Shown here: positions 17,485-21,919 of the stretch, piece after piece
How the letters are laid out: each line of letters opens with the position of its first letter
How positions within the stretch are numbered: position 1 is the first letter of the stretch
Program-made: the position numbers and the translations under genes
Notes under the pieces: model-generated
Databases searched by the model: none
The model's input: only the letters and a program-made list of their open reading frames with translations
What the model was told of the DNA's origin: nothing
Assembly: GCA_009469665.1 (NCBI GenBank)
Contig: SSTB01000293.1
Span: 1-21,919, forward strand
DNA: 21,919 nucleotides
Source of the DNA: Azonexaceae bacterium
GTDB taxonomy: Bacteria > Pseudomonadota > Gammaproteobacteria > Burkholderiales > Rhodocyclaceae
Direction of reading: 5' to 3'

Positions 17485-18717
17485 TCATGTCTGGTCTTTC
17501 TCTCCGGAGTGAAGGGCGTGCTTGACCGCCGCCACCCGGGCGGCATGAATGAGTTCCGCAATGCGCGCGGGTTCCGGGCAATTTCTGGCAATGGCCCCGC
17601 CATCCACGTCGCTGGCTGCCGCCAGGGCGGTGCGAAACACGGCAGGCGGGGTGTAGGGCGTGGTCTCGTGCCCCAGGCGCCCGACGAAATCGGCGTGGCA
17701 CACGGCCAGGAGTTCTTCGAAGCGGGCAGGCCGACGCAGAGCGTCGGTCTGTTCCAGCAGGCGCACCACGGTGGCCGGGCGCAGGGTTTCGCCGCGGTGG
17801 ATGTCGCCGTGCCAGCGGGCGGCGAGCAGGGCGAGGTCGCGGCAGTCGTTGGGTACTTTCAGGCGCTGGCAGAGTTCCCGGGCCAGGTCGACACTGCGCG
17901 CTTCGTGACCGTGGTGCTTGGGCAGCAGGTCGGCCGGGGTGGCGGCCTTGCCCAGGTCGTGGGTGAGGGCGGCGAAGCGCACGGCAAGGCCGTGCCCCAG
18001 ACGCGCTGCGGCGTCGATGACCATCAGGGTATGGACGCCGCAGTCCACTTCGGGGTGGAAATCGGCTCGCTGCGGCACACCGAACAGGGCCTCGACCTCG
18101 GGCAGAAGCCGGGCCAGGGCGCCGCACTGGCGCAGCACTTCCAGCATGCGCGCCGGGTGGTCTTCCAGGAGTCCCTTGGCGATCTCCTGCCACACCCGCT
18201 CGGGCACCAGATGGTCCACTTCGCTGGCCTCCACCATGCTGCGGGCCAGGGCCAGGGTCTCCGGCGCCACGCTGAAATCGGCGTAACGGGCGGCAAAGCG
18301 GGCCAGCCGCAGGATGCGTACCGGGTCTTCGGCAAAGGCCGGCCCCACATGGCGCAGGACGCGGGCTTCGAGGTCGGCCCGGCCGCCGTAGGGATCCACC
18401 AGGGTGCCGTCCTCGGTCCGGGCCATGGCGTTGAGGGTCAGATCCCGGCGGGCGAGGTCTTCCTCGAGGGTGACATCGGGCGCCGCGTGAAAAACGAAGC
18501 CGTGATAACCGGGGGCCGTCTTTCGCTCGGTGCGCGCCAGGGCGTACTCCTCCCGCGTCTCGGGATGCAGGAAGACGGGAAAATCGCGCCCCACCGGTAG
18601 AAAGCCCTGGGCCAGCAGTTCCTCAGGGGTCGCCCCGACCACCACCCAGTCCCGGTCGACCACTGGCCGGCCGAGCAGTGCGTCACGCACGGCACCGCCG
18701 ACGATATAAGTCTTCAT
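17485..18717 (-). CDS. cca: Multifunctional CCA tRNA nucleotidyltransferase
   Basis: The enzyme adds or repairs the 3' CCA of tRNAs using CTP and ATP. The 410-residue class II protein starts MKTYIVGGAVRDALLG, with the catalytic pair D21 and D23 in VDRDWVVVG. The nucleotide-recognition segments RRDLTLNAMA and EDPVRILRLARFAARY are present. The C-terminal HD domain has HTLMVIDAAARLGHG and ALTHDLGKA, as in the multifunctional proteobacterial form that also has phosphatase/phosphodiesterase activity. The start at 18717 is chosen because the GGAVRD motif normally lies within 10 residues of the start; the longer form adds only MARRSP. The NDUFA9-like gene is upstream on the same strand. Confidence 0.97.
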   Translation of the reverse strand: MKTYIVGGAVRDALLGRPVVDRDWVVVGATPEELLAQGFLPVGRDFPVFLHPETREEYALARTERKTAPGYHGFVFHAAPDVTLEEDLARRDLTLNAMARTEDGTLVDPYGGRADLEARVLRHVGPAFAEDPVRILRLARFAARYADFSVAPETLALARSMVEASEVDHLVPERVWQEIAKGLLEDHPARMLEVLRQCGALARLLPEVEALFGVPQRADFHPEVDCGVHTLMVIDAAARLGHGLAVRFAALTHDLGKAATPADLLPKHHGHEARSVDLARELCQRLKVPNDCRDLALLAARWHGDIHRGETLRPATVVRLLEQTDALRRPARFEELLAVCHADFVGRLGHETTPYTPPAVFRTALAAASDVDGGAIARNCPEPARIAELIHAARVAAVKHALHSGEKDQT

Positions 18718-18774
18718 CGGGGACCGGCGAGCCACGCCGGGCTTAAGCGGGCACGGGGCATGCCAAGGCGCGAA

Positions 18775-18815
18775 GACGCCGCGCAGTCAGTATCTTGAGT
18801 ACGGCAAGCGGCGTC
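18775..18815. repeat. Hairpin with 25-base loop between cca and the NDUFA9-like gene
   Basis: GACGCCGC (18775-18782) is the exact reverse complement of GCGGCGTC (18808-18815), giving an 8-bp stem around a 25-base loop (18783-18807, including CAGTCAGTATCTTGAG). The loop is AT-richer than its surroundings. The 11-mer GCGCAGTCAGT also occurs at 12822-12832, in the gap between the FIST and histidine-kinase genes. This looks like one unit of a dispersed intergenic repeat, or a factor-dependent terminator; it has no T-run. Confidence 0.5.
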
Positions 18816-18844
18816 GACAAAGTATGGGATTGTCTGGCGCCTGC

Positions 18845-19807
18845 TTAACGGCCGGCGCGGTAGCGGAAGGAGTCCAGCTTGCGCTTGGGCAGCACCTTGC
18901 CCACGTAGCTGGGGGCAACGGACTCCAGGGAGGCCGGCCGCCAGCCGGCGGGGGGGCGATAACCTTCACCGGCGACGCTGTCCACCTGCATGGAACGCAG
19001 ATTGTCCGGCGACATCATGGGATTGGGGGCCAGCCACATGAGGCCGGCCTGAAGGTAGGCCCAGCCTTCGGAAAGGGCGACGACGCGGGCCTGGCTGCCG
19101 CACCATTCCCGGGTGAGGTCTACCATCTCGCGCAGGGTGTAGACGGTGGGGCCGCAGCAATCGTAGGCCTGGCCGTAGGTGGAGGCGTCACCCAGGGATT
19201 CCACGAAGGCGTCGGCCACGTCGGCCACCCAGACGGGCTGGAAGCGGGCATGGCCGAAGCCCAGGGGGAAGAAGGGCAGCTTGGTCAGCAGGGCGGCGAA
19301 CAGGGAGATGAAGGAATCGCCCAGACCGAAGATGACCGAGGGACGGAAGACGGTCACGTCCAGGTCGCCCTGGGCACCCAGCACGGCGGCCTCGCCGTCG
19401 CCCTTGGAGCAGAGGTATTCCGATGGCCCTTTGGGGTCCGCACCCAGGGCGCTCATGTGCACCAGGCGGCGCACGCCGGCGGCCTTGCAGGCGGCGATGA
19501 TGCGCTTGGGCAGTTCCACGTGGGCCTGGGCGAAATCGCGGCTGTAGGGCAGCTTGACGTCGCGGCTGTGCAGGATGCCCACCAGGTTGATGACCGCATC
19601 CTTGCCCTGCACCAGTTCGGCCAGGGTCTTGTCGCAGTGAATGTTGGCTTCGACCATCTCCACATTGGGCTGCATGATGAGGGCCTTGGTGCGCTCCCGC
19701 CGGCGGGTCGGAATGGTGACCTCGACGCCGCGCTCGGCCAGCCGGTTGGTGATGTAGGTACCGACGAAGCCGCTACCGCCCAGAATGAGAATTTTCTTGA
19801 TGTCCAT
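18845..19807 (-). CDS. NDUFA9-like NAD(P)-binding protein (extended/atypical SDR)
   Basis: The 320-residue protein has a Rossmann fold. The dinucleotide motif is ILGGSGFVG (8-16), and RRRER at 35-39 follows the second strand, as in NADPH binders. Family segments are INLVGIL, HMSALGADP, EYLCSKGDGE (Tyr-x3-Lys) and FRPSVIFGLGDSF. It matches the bacterial relatives of complex I accessory subunit NDUFA9, many of which are annotated as NAD-dependent epimerases or ubiquinone-biosynthesis-linked proteins. No epimerase substrate is evident. It has no signal peptide. It lies upstream of cca on the same strand and is divergent from the DUF748-like gene, with 166 bases between them. Confidence 0.9.
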   Translation of the reverse strand: MDIKKILILGGSGFVGTYITNRLAERGVEVTIPTRRRERTKALIMQPNVEMVEANIHCDKTLAELVQGKDAVINLVGILHSRDVKLPYSRDFAQAHVELPKRIIAACKAAGVRRLVHMSALGADPKGPSEYLCSKGDGEAAVLGAQGDLDVTVFRPSVIFGLGDSFISLFAALLTKLPFFPLGFGHARFQPVWVADVADAFVESLGDASTYGQAYDCCGPTVYTLREMVDLTREWCGSQARVVALSEGWAYLQAGLMWLAPNPMMSPDNLRSMQVDSVAGEGYRPPAGWRPASLESVAPSYVGKVLPKRKLDSFRYRAGR

Positions 19808-19841
19808 CGGGTGCCCCGGAACTGGAAGTCGAAAGGCCCGA

Positions 19842-19871
19842 ATTTTACTCCCTTCGGCCGGGTTTTGTCGG
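19842..19871 (-). promoter_or_regulatory. Possible sigma-70 promoter of the NDUFA9-like gene
   Basis: On the minus strand CCGACA (19866-19871) and TAAAAT (19842-19847) are 18 bases apart. The -10 lies 34 bases before the ATG. The -10 is good and the -35 is partial. Confidence 0.5.
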
Positions 19872-19903
19872 CCTGCCCCGCCGGTGGCGGGCGGCGCCTG
19901 GGC

Positions 19904-19909
19904 TACAAT
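19904..19909 (+). promoter_or_regulatory. Possible -10 element of the DUF748-like gene
   Basis: TACAAT is found 64 bases before ATG 19974 in a GC-rich divergent gap. No clear -35 lies at the right distance. Confidence 0.4.
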
Positions 19910-19973
19910 TTCCGCACGGCATCGGCCCTTCCTGCACGTCTATGCCCATACCTTTACTCCGCGAGGTTTTCTC

Positions 19974-21919
19974 ATGACTGCCCCCTCCTCCGGACGCCTC
20001 GGCGCCCTGGCTTCCCCGGCGCGCCTGCGCAAGACCCTGGCCTGGTGCGTCGGCGCCGTCGCGGCTTTCGGCGTGCTGGGTTTTTTCGCGGCGCCGCCCC
20101 TGGTGAAGTCCCTCATAGAGCGTAAGGCCGGCGAGGCCTTGCACCGCAAGGTCAGCCTGGGTGGGCTGGCCATCAATCCCTACGCCCTGTCCGCCGAACT
20201 GACCGGCCTCTCGGTGCGGGGCGAGTCCGGCGACGAAGTGGCGGGGCTCGACCGGCTCTACCTCAATCTGGAGGCTGCTTCCCTGTTCCGTGGCGGGCCG
20301 GTGATCCGGGAATTACAGATCGACGGCCCGCGGCTGGCCGTGACGCGCCTGGAGGGCAACCGCTACGACGTTTCGGACCTGATCGACGAGTGGAGCAAGC
20401 CGTCCGAAGACCCCACCCCCCGCTTCGCGGTCAATAACATCCGCATCACCGGGGGCCGTGTCGTCCTCAATGACCAACCCACCGGCCTCACCCACACGGT
20501 GAGCGATCTGGCCCTCATCCTGCCCTTCGTCTCCAGTCTGCCCGTGCATGCCGACATCGAGGTGGACCCGCATTTCTCGGCCCTCATCAACGGCGCCCCC
20601 CTGGTCCTGGAAGGCCGCAGCAAGCCCTTCGCCGATTCCCACGAAAGCGAATTGCGCCTGGATCTGGACCGGGTGGACCTCCTGCGCTACCTCCCCTATT
20701 CGCCGGTAAAGCTGCCCTTTGCGGTGGCGGGCGCACGGCTCGATACCGAATTGCGCCTGGTCTTTCGTCAGGACAAGGACGCCCCAGCCTCGGTCAGACT
20801 TCTGGGGGCGGCCCACCTGAGCGACGTGGCCCTGCGCGAGGGCGGCGACAGACCCCTGCTGGCCTGGAAGCGACTCGACATCGAGGTCGGCGAGGCCGAC
20901 CTGACCCGGCGGCATGTCGCCCTAGACCGCATTCGCCTGAGCGGGCTCGATCTGGGCCTGCGGGCGACGCCCCAGGGACGCCTCAACTGGCAGGACATCG
21001 CGGCGGCCCTGGGCGGCGGGGACGCCAAAGGCGGCGAATCCTCCGCGTCGGGCAAGCTCACCTGGTCGGTGGCCGAAGTGGCCGTCGAGGGCGCCACGCT
21101 GCGCTGGCGGGACGAAACCCGCAGCAAGCCCTTTCTCGCCACCCTGGGCGACTTCGGCCTCACCCTGCGCCAACTGGAGGGCCGCCTGGAGAAGCCCCTG
21201 GAACTGGACGCCTCCTTCACCCTGGAGGCCGGTTCCCAATTCCGTCTCGGAAAGGGCGAAATCAAGGGTGCCCGCATCGACCTCACCCAGCGGCTGGCCG
21301 ACCTGGGGGAACTGACCCTTACCGCCCCCCGCCTCGACGTGCTGCGGGACCGCAACAAGACCCTCGACCTGCCCCAGGGGCCGCTGCTCAAGGGGGGTGA
21401 CGGAGACAACACCGGCACACCGTGGACAGTGGCCGCCCGCCGGGTCGCCCTGGTCGATGGCGGCTTACGCTACCGCGAAGAAGGGCACCGGGACCGCAAG
21501 GCCCAGACCCTGGACGGACTCCAGATCAGCCTGGAAAACTTTTCCACCGCCCCCGGCAAGAAGGCGGCCCTGCAGGTGGCAGCCCGCATCAACGAAAAGG
21601 GTAGCCTCAAGGTATCCGGAGACATCCAGGCCAGCCCGCTCCTCATCGCTCTGGACACCGACATCAGCGGCTTCCCCCTCCTCCCCATCCAGCCCTATTT
21701 CGAGGACAAGCTCAACGTCACCCTGGTACGGGGCCAGATCTCCAGCCGCGGCAAGCTCGCCTTCAGTCTCGACAAGGGTCGCCAGAGCGGCGGCTTCAAG
21801 GGCGACCTTACCCTGGGCGACCTGCACAGCATCGACAATCTGAGCGGCGCCGACTTCCTCAAGTGGAAGTCCCTCTTTCTGGGCGGCATCGACGTCGCCC
21901 TGCAACCTTTCGCCCTCAA
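19974..21919 (+). CDS. DUF748/AsmA-like envelope protein (3' end missing)
   Basis: The frame is open from ATG 19974 to the right edge without a stop, giving 648 visible residues of a larger protein. A short cytoplasmic head is followed by one membrane helix (about 21-41) ending in APPLVKSLIERKAGEAL, the usual AsmA/DUF748 opening. The rest is periplasmic and built of repeated strands (GLAINPYALSAELTGLSVRG, LQIDGPRLAVTRLEGNRYDV, YLPYSPVKLPFAVAGARL). This pattern is typical of DUF748 and AsmA-like proteins, long beta structures thought to bridge inner and outer membranes, possibly for lipid transfer. A ribosome-binding site GAGG lies about 8 bases before the ATG. The C-terminus, which would help separate the subfamilies, is outside the window. 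Confidence 0.88.
   Translation, partial: MTAPSSGRLGALASPARLRKTLAWCVGAVAAFGVLGFFAAPPLVKSLIERKAGEALHRKVSLGGLAINPYALSAELTGLSVRGESGDEVAGLDRLYLNLEAASLFRGGPVIRELQIDGPRLAVTRLEGNRYDVSDLIDEWSKPSEDPTPRFAVNNIRITGGRVVLNDQPTGLTHTVSDLALILPFVSSLPVHADIEVDPHFSALINGAPLVLEGRSKPFADSHESELRLDLDRVDLLRYLPYSPVKLPFAVAGARLDTELRLVFRQDKDAPASVRLLGAAHLSDVALREGGDRPLLAWKRLDIEVGEADLTRRHVALDRIRLSGLDLGLRATPQGRLNWQDIAAALGGGDAKGGESSASGKLTWSVAEVAVEGATLRWRDETRSKPFLATLGDFGLTLRQLEGRLEKPLELDASFTLEAGSQFRLGKGEIKGARIDLTQRLADLGELTLTAPRLDVLRDRNKTLDLPQGPLLKGGDGDNTGTPWTVAARRVALVDGGLRYREEGHRDRKAQTLDGLQISLENFSTAPGKKAALQVAARINEKGSLKVSGDIQASPLLIALDTDISGFPLLPIQPYFEDKLNVTLVRGQISSRGKLAFSLDKGRQSGGFKGDLTLGDLHSIDNLSGADFLKWKSLFLGGIDVALQPFAL

Overview
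The window is GC-rich chromosomal DNA with the gene content of a betaproteobacterium, most likely Rhodocyclales (Azospira, Dechloromonas or Azoarcus type). This rests on the rpoN-hpf-ptsN-hprK order and on a cca / NDUFA9-like / MidA / pteridine reductase / ttcA neighbourhood. The genus is my inference. Coding density is very high: the longest gene-free stretch is about 165 bases (19808-19973), so no gap exceeds 300 bases. I saw no rRNA, tRNA, insertion sequence, attachment site or CRISPR array.

Layout. (1) 1-3000, plus strand: the nitrogen-PTS/sigma-54 cluster, with the 3' part of rpoN, then hpf, ptsN and hprK. (2) 3052-3339, plus: a small secreted PsiF-repeat protein closed by a strong hairpin terminator. 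(3) 3408-7304, plus: a tight three-gene set with two exported proteins of CsgG/TolB-N-like appearance and a transmembrane Ser/Thr kinase whose periplasmic part seems to carry the same fold. A perfect palindromic terminator separates it from (4) a minus-strand adenylate cyclase-FHA protein (7377-8267). (5) 8334-13981, minus: ttcA, a pteridine reductase, a hybrid histidine kinase and its FIST-domain partner. (6) 14113-15267, plus: a MidA/NDUFAF7-type methyltransferase. (7) 15328-16558: an unrecognised minus-strand protein, divergent from a small YjfB-family motility protein. (8) 16548-19807, minus: an alpha/beta hydrolase, cca and an NDUFA9-like NAD-binding protein. (9) 19974 to the right edge, plus: the start of a large DUF748/AsmA-like envelope protein.

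How the genes may work together. HPr kinase and PtsN belong to the phosphotransferase regulatory chain that usually sits beside rpoN. The most unusual part is 3408-8267. It can be read as one signalling module: exported CsgG-like proteins and a homologous periplasmic kinase domain sense an envelope state, the cytoplasmic kinase phosphorylates Thr residues (three acidic-x-Thr motifs lie in its own linker), and the FHA domain of the neighbouring cyclase reads phospho-Thr and adjusts cAMP output. The genes and motifs are seen directly; the wiring is inference. A second signalling pair, FIST protein plus hybrid histidine kinase, resembles the NosP/NahK nitric-oxide-sensing arrangement.
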